Shown: positions 35,710 to 44,509, numbered from the stretch's first letter. The stretch is 64,000 bases of DNA from Cognatundibacterium crateris (GCF_010078235.1 NZ_JAABOS010000001.1:1-64000); one strand, 5' to 3'. Numbers and translations are program-made. Notes: generated from the sequence alone by a model not told the origin.

Positions 35710-38700
35710 GTCAGCCTTTACATGCCGTCGATTTTCCTTTGCGCGGCGCGCGTCTGATCGAAGCCAGTGCCGGTACCGGTAAAACCTGGACCATCGCCGC
35801 GCTGTATATCCGTCTGGTGCTCGGGCATGGTGGCGAGCATGGATATGGACGTCCCTTGCTGCCGACTGAAATTTTGGTCATGACCTTTACCCGTGCCGCG
35901 ACCCGTGAATTGTCTGACCGTATCCGTCAGCGCCTGGTGCAGGCCGCTGCGTATTTTCGCGGTGAGCCGGGCGCGGAAGACGATCCGTTTTTGCAGGCCC
36001 TCAGCGACAGTTATCGTGAGCCACAGCAAGCGCTGCAAGCCGCCCACCGGCTGATGATGGCGGCTGAAGCAATGGATGAATGCGCGATCTTTACCATCGA
36101 TGCCTGGTGCCAGCGCATGTTGCGTGAACACGCATTTGACAGCGGCTGCCTGTTCGATGAAGAACTGGTCAGCAGCGAAACCAGTCTGCTCGATGATGCG
36201 GTGCGCGACTATTGGCGGCAACAAGTGTATCCGCTGCCCGCGCCCGTATTTGCCCAGGTGGCTGAGGCCTGGGCCGATGTGCACGCCTTGCGCAGCGCGA
36301 TACCGCCTATGCTGAATTATGCAGAACGTTACGCAGAACTGGGTGCGGCATCGCTCGCTCAACTGTTAGCCACCAAACGCGAAACAGAATTGAGCTGTGC
36401 GCAGCAATTGAAAAACCAGTGGCGTGCGCTGCTGGAGGAATTACAGCTGTGGTTAGAAAAGCATAGCGCTATCCTCAATGGCAACCGCTTGCGCAAAACG
36501 ACGCTGGCGGCATTTTTTGAGAGTGCGCAGCAATGGCTGGATCAGGCGCAGCAACTCAGCCCTGACAGCGGTTTCTGGAATGCCTGCGACAAGTTAAGTG
36601 CAGACAATTTGCAGACTTGCTTTAAAAAAGATCAGTCCGCCGCGTTGCCGCAGGCTGCCAGCCTGTTACCCGAATTGAAGGCGGCCTTGCTTGGCTTTGA
36701 ACCGGTGCAGCATGTGATGCTCAAACATGCGGCAGTGCGGGTGGCCCAGCGCATGCAGCAGCTCAAGCAAATGAACCGTCAGTTTGGCTTTGCCGATATG
36801 CTGCAGCGTTTGCGTCTGGCGCTGGAATCCGCCAACGGCACGACGCTGGCGCGCCGTATGAGCAGCCAGTATCCGGTTGCGCTGATTGATGAGTTTCAGG
36901 ATACCTCGCCCGATCAGTACCGGATTTTTGATTTGCTGTATCGCTTGCATGATGCTGACACGCCGCATGGGATTTTTTTGATTGGCGATCCTAAACAGGC
37001 GATTTACGGCTTCCGTGGTGCCGACATCCACAGCTATCTGGATGCGCGGCGTGCCACCAGTGGCCGTCACTATGTGTTGAATACGAATTTCCGTTCCTCG
37101 GCTGCGTTGGTGGGGGCGGTGAATCAGTTGTTTGAACTGGCTGAAGGGAATTCTGATCAGCCCGGTTATCCGGCCGGGGCCTTCCGTTACCGCACAGCGC
37201 AAGGCAATCCGCTGCCTTTCGAACCCGTGCAAGCGAGAGGCAGGGCAGAGCGTTTCGTTACTGTGGCAGGGTCTCCGTCCGCCATGACGCTCAGTTATGT
37301 GCAGCAGGAAATGAGTAAAGACGAACTGCATCAGCATGTGTCTGCCGTTTGCGCCGAACAGATTGTGCGCTTGCTCAATGATGTGGACGCCGGTTTTCTT
37401 CAGGATGAACAACTGACGCCGGTGAAACCGGCAGACATCGCGATTCTGGTGCGTGATCGCAGCGAAGCCCGAGCCGTGCGGCATGCTTTGCAACAGCGTG
37501 GTGTGGCCAGTGTGTATTTATCGGATAAAGATTCGATTTTCGACAGCGATGAAGCGCGTGACATGCTGTTGTGGCTGCAGGCGATTGCGAACCCTATGCA
37601 GGCAGCCACTGCACGTGCCGCCTATGCCACCCGCAGTGCCAATCTGTCGCTGCAGGAACTGGCGACGCTGGTCAGTGATGATCTGGCCTGGGAAGCCAGA
37701 ACGGAATTGCTTAGACAGATGCATAGTATCTGGCAGCGTCAGGGCATACTCGCGATGCTGCGCCGTTTCATTCACGAGCTGCACTTGCCGGCCACACTGC
37801 TGGCGCAAACCGGTGGCGAACGACGACTCACCGATATGCTGCATCTGGCTGAATTATTGCAATCAGCCAGTCAACAATTGGATGGCGAGCAGGCGCTGAT
37901 ACGCTGGCTGGCGGAACAGATTCATGATCCCGCTGACAGTGGGGCCGATGAGCTGGTGTTGCGGCTGGAAAGTGATGCCGAGCTGGTACAGGTCATCACC
38001 ATCCATAAATCCAAGGGTCTGGAATTCCCTATCGTGTTTTTGCCGTTTGCGGCAGCAGCGCGCCCGGTAGCCCGCCGCGCCGGGAAATTGCTGACCTATA
38101 CCGATGCCGACGGCGTGACGCAACTGGATCTGACACAAAGCAAGGAAGTATTGGAACTGGCAGATGCAGCGCGGCTGGAGGAAGATTTGCGTTTGCTGTA
38201 TGTGGCGCTGACGCGGCCCCGGCATGCATTATGGATGGGCGTGACGGCGCAAAAAGGGCGCTTCCAGCATTCTGCACTTGGTTATTTGCTGAATGCGGGG
38301 AATGCGACAGAAGCGGGTCAACTCGCGCAACTGCTACAGCCCTTACTCGCTAACAGCGCGATTGCCGTGCAGGATAGCAGTGCGCAGTCCGGCCTGAGCA
38401 GGCTGATGCGCCAGCAAGCCGCTCCTGTGTTGCAGGATGCGCCCGTGTACACGTCACAGTTTGAACGCAACTGGAGTGTCGCCAGTTATACCTCGATCAC
38501 CCGTGGTTTGGGTGAAACCCGGCAAGCGCACAGCGCGCTGATGGAAAAACTGTCAGAAGTCGATGATGCCGCATCCTGGCAGCAAGTACAGGATAGTCCC
38601 TGGCACCGTTTTCCACGTGGTCCGGTGCCGGGACAATTTTTGCATGAACAGCTGGAATGGCTGGCCGGCGAAGGCTTTGACTTTGTGCATAGCGAACGCT

Positions 38701-39320
38701 ATCGCGCCGTGATGGAAAAGCGCTGCGAACGCGCAGGCTGGGCGCATAGGCAGGACGATGTGATTGCCTGGCTGGCCGCAGTTTGTAGCCGCGAGCTGCC
38801 CGCACTGGCTTGTGCGCTGTCCGGTTTGCAGCAATGTGTGCCTGAAATGGAGTTCTGGTTTCCGGCCAGTGGCTTACTCAGTGCAGAACTGGATCAGCTG
38901 TGCCGTCTGCATGTGTTGCCAGGGCTGGCGCGTCCTGCCCTGAGCGAGCGCGATATGCATGGCATGTTGCGCGGTTTTCAGGATCTGGTGTTTTGTCATG
39001 AGGGGCGCTATTGGGTGATGGATTACAAGTCTAATACCATAGGGCCGAATGATGCGAGCTATCACAGCCAGGCTTTGCAGCTATGCCTGGTTCACCATCG
39101 CTATGATGTACAGGGCGTGCTGTACCTGCTGGCCTTACACCGTTTGCTCAGGCAGCGTCTGGGTGAGGACTATGCGCCGGAACAGCATTTAGGTGGTGCG
39201 CTGTTTTACTTCATGCGCGGTGTGGCTCATGCTGACACGGCCGGCTGTATCCGTATCGCGCCGGACGCCGCTTTGCTGACGCAGCTGGATCAGCTGTTTC
39301 CAGCCCAAACCAGTTTGTAA
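35706..39320 (+). CDS. recB: Exodeoxyribonuclease V subunit beta
   Basis: 1204 residues, SF1A helicase plus nuclease. Walker A is EASAGTGKTWTIA (about 19-31), motif II LIDEFQDTSPDQYRIFD, motif IV-VI include TIHKSKGLEFPIVFLPF and LRLLYVALTRPRHAL. The C-terminal nuclease contains WVMDYKSN with Asp1106 and Lys1108, and the upstream catalytic Asp in GFQDLVF. It degrades and processes double-strand ends, as an anti-phage barrier and for recombination. The ATG at 35706 is coupled to the recC stop (ATGA); a longer in-frame extension is open but overlaps recC. Confidence 0.96.
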   Translation: MSQPLHAVDFPLRGARLIEASAGTGKTWTIAALYIRLVLGHGGEHGYGRPLLPTEILVMTFTRAATRELSDRIRQRLVQAAAYFRGEPGAEDDPFLQALSDSYREPQQALQAAHRLMMAAEAMDECAIFTIDAWCQRMLREHAFDSGCLFDEELVSSETSLLDDAVRDYWRQQVYPLPAPVFAQVAEAWADVHALRSAIPPMLNYAERYAELGAASLAQLLATKRETELSCAQQLKNQWRALLEELQLWLEKHSAILNGNRLRKTTLAAFFESAQQWLDQAQQLSPDSGFWNACDKLSADNLQTCFKKDQSAALPQAASLLPELKAALLGFEPVQHVMLKHAAVRVAQRMQQLKQMNRQFGFADMLQRLRLALESANGTTLARRMSSQYPVALIDEFQDTSPDQYRIFDLLYRLHDADTPHGIFLIGDPKQAIYGFRGADIHSYLDARRATSGRHYVLNTNFRSSAALVGAVNQLFELAEGNSDQPGYPAGAFRYRTAQGNPLPFEPVQARGRAERFVTVAGSPSAMTLSYVQQEMSKDELHQHVSAVCAEQIVRLLNDVDAGFLQDEQLTPVKPADIAILVRDRSEARAVRHALQQRGVASVYLSDKDSIFDSDEARDMLLWLQAIANPMQAATARAAYATRSANLSLQELATLVSDDLAWEARTELLRQMHSIWQRQGILAMLRRFIHELHLPATLLAQTGGERRLTDMLHLAELLQSASQQLDGEQALIRWLAEQIHDPADSGADELVLRLESDAELVQVITIHKSKGLEFPIVFLPFAAAARPVARRAGKLLTYTDADGVTQLDLTQSKEVLELADAARLEEDLRLLYVALTRPRHALWMGVTAQKGRFQHSALGYLLNAGNATEAGQLAQLLQPLLANSAIAVQDSSAQSGLSRLMRQQAAPVLQDAPVYTSQFERNWSVASYTSITRGLGETRQAHSALMEKLSEVDDAASWQQVQDSPWHRFPRGPVPGQFLHEQLEWLAGEGFDFVHSERYRAVMEKRCERAGWAHRQDDVIAWLAAVCSRELPALACALSGLQQCVPEMEFWFPASGLLSAELDQLCRLHVLPGLARPALSERDMHGMLRGFQDLVFCHEGRYWVMDYKSNTIGPNDASYHSQALQLCLVHHRYDVQGVLYLLALHRLLRQRLGEDYAPEQHLGGALFYFMRGVAHADTAGCIRIAPDAALLTQLDQLFPAQTSL

Positions 39321-39366
39321 GTGAGGCGTCTGATGTCGTCTTTTGTATTCTATTCAGTGAGCCAAG

Positions 39367-41463
39367 ATGTCCAGCTTAGAACTTAACCCGGCCCTGCCGC
39401 CGCAATCCCAGCCTCAATCTCAGCCAGTCAATCCCGCGCTGCAGGAAATCGCTGCAGTCACCGCTGCCCAGCATGGCTTACCGGCCGCGCTGGATCAACA
39501 ACTGGAGCTGCTGATGCAGCAAGGCGAGTTGCGCCGTCTTGGCGTGGCATTTACCCGCTTCGTGGCACAGCTGGGCACAGCCGACCCGGTATTGCTGCTG
39601 AGTTGTGTGGTGCTGTCAGAGCTAGAAGGACGCGGGCACAGCTGTCTGCGCATTCCCGATTTATTGAACGATCCGGATGCCTTGCTGGGCTGGCCTGCCG
39701 GACAGTGGCAGGCTTTGCAAAACAGCGCCGGACCTTTACCCGCCACTAGCCGTTTGTGGCTGCGTCAACTCGCCGCCTGCAGTCAGGTGTTGCTGGAAGC
39801 GGAGTTGGATCACGGTCAGCCTTTGCTGCTGGTCGATGACAGGCTGTATCTGCGCCGTTACTGGAATTATGAATGTGCGGTCGCCAGCGCAGTACAGCGC
39901 AAGGCCAGTCAGCCACGCCCGTTGGATTTGCAGCAGGTCAGACAGGGACTGGATTTGCTGTTCGGCGTAGCCAAAAACACAGACGCAGCGCAGACAGTAG
40001 ATTGGCAAAGAATCGCGTGTGCGATTGCAGTGCGCAGCCATTTCAGCATCATTACCGGCGGCCCCGGTACCGGTAAAACCTATACCGTGGCGCGTTTGCT
40101 GGCATTGCTGTTTTCTTTATCTGCGCAGGCAGAGCAATTGCGCATCGTGCTGGCTGCACCGACCGGCAAGGCTGCCGCGCGTCTGAAGCAGGCGATAGAC
40201 CATGCCTTATCCGGGCTGGCAGAAAAAATGCAGGGCCAACTGCCGCTGACTGAACTGGCGGCGCGCATGGCACCGGCAGCGACTTTGCACAGCTTGCTGG
40301 GTGCGCGTCCCGATACCCGCAGCTTCCGCCACCATGCGGGTAATCCGCTCGATGTCGATGTGCTGATTGTGGATGAGGCTTCGATGGTGCATCTGGAAAT
40401 GATGGCGGCTATTCTGGATGCCTTGCCACCGCATGCAATGCTGATTTTACTCGGTGATAAAGACCAGCTGGCCTCGGTAGAAGCCGGTGCGGTACTTGGC
40501 GATTTGTGTCAAAACGCGAGTGCCGGTGCCTATCTGCCTGAAACCGCTGCCTATGTGCAGGCCGCCAGCGGCCAGCAACTGCCAGCGGCGATGCTGCATG
40601 GTCAGTCCACACTGGCGCAGCAAACCGTGATGCTGCGTGAGAGTCGCCGTTTCGGTGGCCCCATCGGTCAGCTTGCGCTCGCAGTCAATGCGGGTGAGGT
40701 AGCGGCCAGCAGCCACTTACTGCAGACCGATAACAGCGGCATGCTGAGCTGGTATGCGCAGGCGCAATTGCCCGCCTTGTTGCAACTGGCGCTGGCTGGC
40801 CGTGCCGGGGTGGAGGACAGTTATCTGCCTTATCTGCAATTGTTGCAAGCTGCGCCGGTGTTGCAGCCTGGCGCTGCAGATGGCGGCGCAGATGGTGGCA
40901 ATGAGGAAGGCTATCTGGCCTGGGTAAAGCAAGTGCTGCTCGCGTTTGACCGCTTCCGCATCCTGTGTGCGGTACGTGAAGGCGAGTGGGGCGTGGCCGG
41001 TGTGAATGCGCTGATCGAGCAAGCCTTGATTGCACAGCGCTGGATACAAAAACGCAGCGACTGGTATGCCGGACGTCCGGTCATGATTACGCGGAATGAC
41101 TATGGCCTGGGTGTATTTAACGGCGATATCGGCATGACCCTGCCTGACCCGCGACGTCCTGATTCGCTGCGTGTATATTTTCTGCAGGGTGAGCAGGTGC
41201 GCAGTGTACTCGCAACCCGATTGGCCGATGTGGAAACTGCCTTCGCGATGACAGTACACAAATCCCAGGGCTCGGAATTCTCACACGTCGCACTGGTCTT
41301 GCCCGGGCAGGGCGGCAGCTTACTGGCAAGAGAATTGCTATACACCGGCATCACCCGCGCGCGCCAGTTCTTCACACTGCTGACACCACAGCCTGGTGTT
41401 TTTGGCGATGCTTTGCAGCGCCAGACTAAGCGTGTGAGTGGCTTATCAGCCTTGTTGTCTTAA
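39367..41463 (+). CDS. recD: Exodeoxyribonuclease V subunit alpha
   Basis: 698 residues, SF1B helicase. Walker A ITGGPGTGKTYTVARLL (Lys237), motif II VDVLIVDEASMVHLEMM, then LLGDKDQLASVEAGAVLGD and the C-terminal UvrD-like AFAMTVHKSQGSEFSHVALVL and ELLYTGITRARQ. It is the fast 5'-3' motor of RecBCD. The first 35 residues are Gln/Pro rich. It lies 46 bp after recB and completes the operon. Confidence 0.95.
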   Translation: MSSLELNPALPPQSQPQSQPVNPALQEIAAVTAAQHGLPAALDQQLELLMQQGELRRLGVAFTRFVAQLGTADPVLLLSCVVLSELEGRGHSCLRIPDLLNDPDALLGWPAGQWQALQNSAGPLPATSRLWLRQLAACSQVLLEAELDHGQPLLLVDDRLYLRRYWNYECAVASAVQRKASQPRPLDLQQVRQGLDLLFGVAKNTDAAQTVDWQRIACAIAVRSHFSIITGGPGTGKTYTVARLLALLFSLSAQAEQLRIVLAAPTGKAAARLKQAIDHALSGLAEKMQGQLPLTELAARMAPAATLHSLLGARPDTRSFRHHAGNPLDVDVLIVDEASMVHLEMMAAILDALPPHAMLILLGDKDQLASVEAGAVLGDLCQNASAGAYLPETAAYVQAASGQQLPAAMLHGQSTLAQQTVMLRESRRFGGPIGQLALAVNAGEVAASSHLLQTDNSGMLSWYAQAQLPALLQLALAGRAGVEDSYLPYLQLLQAAPVLQPGAADGGADGGNEEGYLAWVKQVLLAFDRFRILCAVREGEWGVAGVNALIEQALIAQRWIQKRSDWYAGRPVMITRNDYGLGVFNGDIGMTLPDPRRPDSLRVYFLQGEQVRSVLATRLADVETAFAMTVHKSQGSEFSHVALVLPGQGGSLLARELLYTGITRARQFFTLLTPQPGVFGDALQRQTKRVSGLSALLS

Positions 41464-41502
41464 ATGCTCTTGCTTGTTTTGGCTGATCAACTGAGATGTG
41501 AC

Positions 41503-41534
41503 GAGTCCGGCACCGCGCAGGCAGCACCGGACTC
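41503..41534. terminator. Inverted repeat after recD, possible terminator
   Basis: GAGTCCGG and CCGGACTC form an 8-bp stem around a 16-base loop between the convergent recD and NmrA-type genes. No T-run follows, so it is only a candidate. Confidence 0.4.
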
Positions 41535-41554
41535 AGATCATTGAGCGCAAAAAA

Positions 41555-42412
41555 TCAAACAGCAGCTAATGCAGCGCGTACATAGTCGCTGAGCGGGGTG
41601 GTCGGGCGGCCCAGCAGTGCAGACAGTTGTTTGCTGTCGTCAAACAAGACGCCTTTGGCGGCTTCCACATCCCAGCCTGCGATGCCGTTTGCCCAGACTT
41701 CCGGTAAGCCAGCTTGCAGCAGGATGGCGGCGAATTCTTGTTCTGGCAGCGAATGATATGGAATCGTTTTGCCGGTTTGTGCAGAGATTTCCTGTGCGAT
41801 TTCAGTCATGGTTGGCGCGCTGTCACCAGCCAGTTCATAGCTGAGTCCTGCATGGGCGGCCGGGTTAGCCAGTACGATGGCAGCGGCTTCGGCGTAATCG
41901 GTGCGCGGTGCCAGCGACAATTTGCCATCGGCTGCGCTGCCGGCCAGTGCGCCATGTGCAATGGCGGGTGCCAGATTGCCGGTGTAATTTTCTGCATACC
42001 AGCCATTGCGTAATATCGTATAGCTGAGTCCGGATGTCTTGATCAGTTGTTCAGTTTCAAAATGCTCGGGTGCCAGGTTCAGGCTGGAGCGGTCTGCATG
42101 CAACAGGCTGGTATAGACCAGATGACGCACGCCAGCCAGTTTGGCCGCTTCTATCACATTGCGGTGTTGCGCCAGGCGTTGGCCCAGTTCATTGCCGGAA
42201 ATCAGTAGCAGAGTATCCACGCCTGTCAGTGCCAGTTGCAGGGTGGCGGCATCGCTGCTGTAGTCTGCTGCTTTGACTGCGACGCCGAGGTCGGCGGCTT
42301 TTTCCGGTGAGCGTACCAGCGCCAGGATGTCGCTGTTGGCGACGCGTGTGCTGAGGTGTTGAATGACGAGACGTCCGAGTTGGCCGTTAGCGGCTGTGAT
42401 TGCGATAGTCAT
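41555..42412 (-). CDS. NmrA family NAD(P)H:quinone oxidoreductase (QorB-like)
   Basis: 285 residues with an N-terminal dinucleotide motif (TIAITAANGQLGRLVIQHL) and the signature pattern of the SDR-like NmrA/QorB group (YTSLLHAD, LRNGWYAENY, LAPRTDYAEAAA). QorB reduces quinones with NADPH. It is divergent from an HxlR-family regulator, as YtfG/YtfH in enterobacteria, which supports the assignment. Confidence 0.9.
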   Translation of the reverse strand: MTIAITAANGQLGRLVIQHLSTRVANSDILALVRSPEKAADLGVAVKAADYSSDAATLQLALTGVDTLLLISGNELGQRLAQHRNVIEAAKLAGVRHLVYTSLLHADRSSLNLAPEHFETEQLIKTSGLSYTILRNGWYAENYTGNLAPAIAHGALAGSAADGKLSLAPRTDYAEAAAIVLANPAAHAGLSYELAGDSAPTMTEIAQEISAQTGKTIPYHSLPEQEFAAILLQAGLPEVWANGIAGWDVEAAKGVLFDDSKQLSALLGRPTTPLSDYVRAALAAV

Positions 42413-42503
42413 GGCTTTTTCCTTGAATGAGATAAACGAGTGGCTATGGTCCGGGTGCTTGCATCCGGCACTGAAATCATTGTACGATTCGCGCTAACTT
42501 TTC

Positions 42504-42515
42504 GTAAGTACTTAC
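42504..42515. promoter_or_regulatory. Palindromic operator in the NmrA-HxlR divergent region
   Basis: GTAAGTACTTAC is a perfect 12-bp palindrome midway between the two starts, with another GTAAGT half site at 42522-42527. HxlR regulators bind such sites in intergenic regions, so this is the likely control point of both genes. Confidence 0.6.
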
Positions 42516-42533
42516 ATAAAGGTAAGTGATAAC

Positions 42534-42977
42534 ATGAATAAACCACCAAAAAAACCGGCTGATACTGCAGAGCGCCTGCCCTTGTCGGAGGCGGTAAGGC
42601 GTGGCGATTTGCTGATGGAAGCATGTCCTTCGCGCGATGTGCTCAAACATGTGACCAGCCGCTGGGGCGTGCTCATTCTGATGGTGCTGGAAAACGGAAC
42701 GCATCGTTTTTCTGAACTCAGGCGCGCGGTTGGCGGTGTCAGCGAGCGCATGTTGGCGCAGACCTTGCAATGGCTGGAAGCAGATGGCTTAATTCTGCGT
42801 GAGGCAAAAGATGTGGTGCCACCGCATGTGGAATACAGCCTCACACCACTGGGGCAGGAAGCTGCAGAAAAAGTACGGGTGCTGGCAGACTGGATAGAAA
42901 TCCGTATTGGCGATGTGCTGGCCGCACGTGAACGCCATGAAGCGCAGCCGGTATCCACCCGCAATCGTGCCAAATAA
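42534..42977 (+). CDS. HxlR family transcriptional regulator
   Basis: 147 residues with the HxlR winged helix: CPSRDVLKHVTSRWGVLILMVL, FSELRRAVGGVSERMLAQTLQWLEADGLI and the wing EYSLTPLGQEA. It carries the Cys near the N-terminus typical of redox or electrophile sensing members (ACPSRD). AAGGTAAG precedes the ATG. It presumably represses the divergent quinone reductase gene until a quinone or other electrophile is present. Confidence 0.92.
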   Translation: MNKPPKKPADTAERLPLSEAVRRGDLLMEACPSRDVLKHVTSRWGVLILMVLENGTHRFSELRRAVGGVSERMLAQTLQWLEADGLILREAKDVVPPHVEYSLTPLGQEAAEKVRVLADWIEIRIGDVLAARERHEAQPVSTRNRAK

Positions 42978-43003
42978 TTTGAATGTCCAAACCGGGAGTG
43001 AGT

Positions 43004-43876
43004 ATGTGTAATGAACAAACCGCAGCAGCCCTAGACGACGCATCGAATGCAGCGCAGTCAGCACAATCAGCACAATCAGCCGCAGCTGACTGGCGCGCTG
43101 CCATCGCGCCACAATGGCAGTCGCATGGCGTAGAGCTGACGCAGAGCGAGGTCGTGATCGATACGCCGGATGGCAAGATGGATGCCTGCTTTGTGCATCC
43201 GGCTAAGGGCAGCCATCCGGCCGTGTTGCTGTGGCCGGACATCGCCGGTCTGCGTGAAGCGAAACGCATCATGGCAGCACGGCTGGCCGCTGCAGGCTAT
43301 GCAGTGCTGGTGCTGAATCACTATTATCGCGATGCGCCAGCGCCGCTGTATGTGGAATTCAGCGACTGGCTGGCTGACCGTGATTCGGCCTGGCCACGGG
43401 TGGCAAGAATACGTCCGGCTGGTATCGCGGCGGATACGCAGGCGGCGCTGGCTTTTCTGGATGGGCAGGCGGCGGTTGACCATAGCAAAAAAATCGCCAG
43501 CATCGGTTATTGTCTGGGGGCGGCGTTTGCGCTGCGTGCAGCAGCGGCAGCGCCTGAACGCATCCATGCCGCGGTCTCGTTTCATGGCGCATTTTTGATT
43601 ACCAATCTGGCCGATAGCCCGCATCGCCTGTTTGCGCAGATGGCGCCCGGTGTCAGCCTGTTGCTGGCGATAGGCGAGGATGATCATGCACAGCAACCCG
43701 AACATCAGGCCATCCTGCAGCAGGCTGCGCAGGATGCGGGCAGGGCGGCACAGGTGACGGTGTTCCCGGCTCAGCATGGCTGGTGTGTGATCGATATGCC
43801 GCGTTACGATGCACAGCAGTCGGAACTCGCGTGGCAGCAAATGCTGGCCTGCTTTGCGCGCGGCGGGGTGGCCTGA
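43004..43876 (+). CDS. Dienelactone hydrolase family protein
   Basis: 290 residues, alpha/beta hydrolase of the DLH group. The nucleophile elbow is GYCLGA (Cys), the acid lies around AIGEDDH, and the His is in PAQHGWCVID. The ATG at 43004 is chosen because GGGAGTGAG lies upstream; an upstream ATG at 42983 is in frame. Residues 15-27 are an AQS repeat encoded by 9-bp units at 43055-43081. It follows the HxlR gene by 26 bp and is closed by a strong terminator. The substrate is unknown. Confidence 0.88.
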   Translation: MCNEQTAAALDDASNAAQSAQSAQSAAADWRAAIAPQWQSHGVELTQSEVVIDTPDGKMDACFVHPAKGSHPAVLLWPDIAGLREAKRIMAARLAAAGYAVLVLNHYYRDAPAPLYVEFSDWLADRDSAWPRVARIRPAGIAADTQAALAFLDGQAAVDHSKKIASIGYCLGAAFALRAAAAAPERIHAAVSFHGAFLITNLADSPHRLFAQMAPGVSLLLAIGEDDHAQQPEHQAILQQAAQDAGRAAQVTVFPAQHGWCVIDMPRYDAQQSELAWQQMLACFARGGVA

Positions 43877-43916
43877 GGTCCTTGCTGATTAGTGATTAAT
43901 CTCTGAAGCAGCAAGC

Positions 43917-43974
43917 TGCGGGTGTTGAGTCCGGTTCTGATTCTGAACCCGACTCACCACCCGCAAATTTTTTT
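43917..43974 (+). terminator. Strong Rho-independent terminator after the DLH gene
   Basis: A long hairpin with arms TGCGGGTG/CACCCGCA, TGAGTC/GACTCA and GGTTC/GAACC, followed by seven T at 43968-43974. It separates the HxlR-DLH unit from the valine operon leader. Confidence 0.9.
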
Positions 43975-44004
43975 CATCACTATTTTTTTGGTGTTCCTTA
44001 AAAG

Positions 44005-44038
44005 TGACGTTTACGTAAACGTCAATCGGTGTTATTGT
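44005..44038 (+). promoter_or_regulatory. Promoter with perfect 20-bp palindrome, valine operon
   Basis: TGACGTTTACGTAAACGTCA (44005-44024) is a perfect palindrome. TTTACG (44010-44015) and TATTGT (44033-44038) are spaced by 17 bp and could be -35 and -10, placing the transcript start near 44045, exactly where the riboswitch begins. A regulator on the palindrome would cover the -35. ACGT-centred palindromes of this style have been predicted for MerR-type LiuR regulators of branched-chain amino acid catabolism; no such regulator gene is in the window. Confidence 0.6.
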
Positions 44039-44044
44039 TTTCTG

Positions 44045-44227
44045 CATCAGGTGCTGCGCGTTCGTTCTGGATGCGACAGTTAAACGGGAAAGCGGTGCGT
44101 CTTTACACAGACTATGCCGCTGCTGCCCCCGCAACGGTAAGTAAGTGTGGTTGTCACTCTGTGCCACTGGTCGACAGACTGGGAAGGCGTGACAGCAAGT
44201 CTTACGAGCCCGGATACCGGCCTGATG
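44045..44227 (+). ncRNA. Cobalamin riboswitch
   Basis: The conserved blocks of the B12 riboswitch are all present in order: TTAAACGGGAAAG (44081 region), GCCGCTGCTGCCCCCGCAAC (the B12 box core), GCCACTG, TGGGAAGGCG and GAGCCCGGATACCGGCC. The closing P1 helix is CATCAGG (44045-44051) with CCTGATG (44221-44227). Such elements usually turn gene expression down when adenosyl- or other cobalamins bind. The next gene is mmsA, 282 bp further on, with no B12 synthesis, transport or isozyme gene between. Confidence 0.95.
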
Positions 44228-44509
44228 ATCTGTAGCGAATCGCGGGTTGGCGATCAGGCTGCAACGGCATCATGGCGATGCGGTTGGCGTCTGCGTCTCA
44301 CGCTGTTCTCTGAGGTCGCGGTCTGGCACGGTGGGTGCTGGCCGTGGCGCACAATTTTTTCCCTTGCTGCGCTTTCAGTCAGGTCACCGAAGCTGTGTTG
44401 CTTCGTGTCGCTTCGTGTCAGCACACGTCCGCACACGTCCGCACACGCGCCGGTGACTTTTATCGCTAATTTCTGTGCCAAGCACAGTGACGATGTAAAG
44501 GAAGCTGAG
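44228..44509 (+). other. Leader between riboswitch and mmsA
   Basis: No convincing gene is present; the open frames lack similarity to known leader proteins or CbtAB. It holds small hairpins (ATCGC/GCGAT near 44242), a weak stem with T-run (44335-44360) and the large periodic hairpin at 44382-44461. It may be the expression platform or the relic of a lost B12-related gene. Confidence 0.5.
44382..44461 (+). promoter_or_regulatory. Periodic hairpin in the mmsA leader, candidate expression platform
   Basis: Outer arms GTCACCG (44383-44389) and CGGTGAC (44451-44457) pair and are followed by TTTT. Inside, the left arm repeats GTGT every 10 bases (GTGTTGCTTC, GTGTCGCTTC, GTGTCAG) and the right arm repeats ACAC every 10 bases (GCACACGTCC twice, GCACACGCGC), so three short stems stack with 5-base internal loops. 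It could be a terminator-like platform read out by the riboswitch. Confidence 0.5.

Noticed and set aside
32200-41463. recCBD as a part of the defence island
   Set aside because: RecBCD is a core repair enzyme with host-like composition and standard gene order; nearness to RADAR (about 4 kb past the Sel1-repeat gene) alone is not evidence.
44401-44450. CRISPR-like short repeats
   Set aside because: Units are 10 bases without spacers and form two arms of a hairpin.
44247-44456. Small gene after the riboswitch (TTG start, 69 codons)
   Set aside because: No Shine-Dalgarno, Arg/Cys/His-rich composition typical of non-coding frames, and no similarity to CbtA/CbtB or receptors.
44147-44509. N-terminal extension of mmsA
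   Set aside because: The in-frame sequence overlaps the cobalamin riboswitch and shows no ALDH similarity; a good Shine-Dalgarno marks the ATG at 44510.
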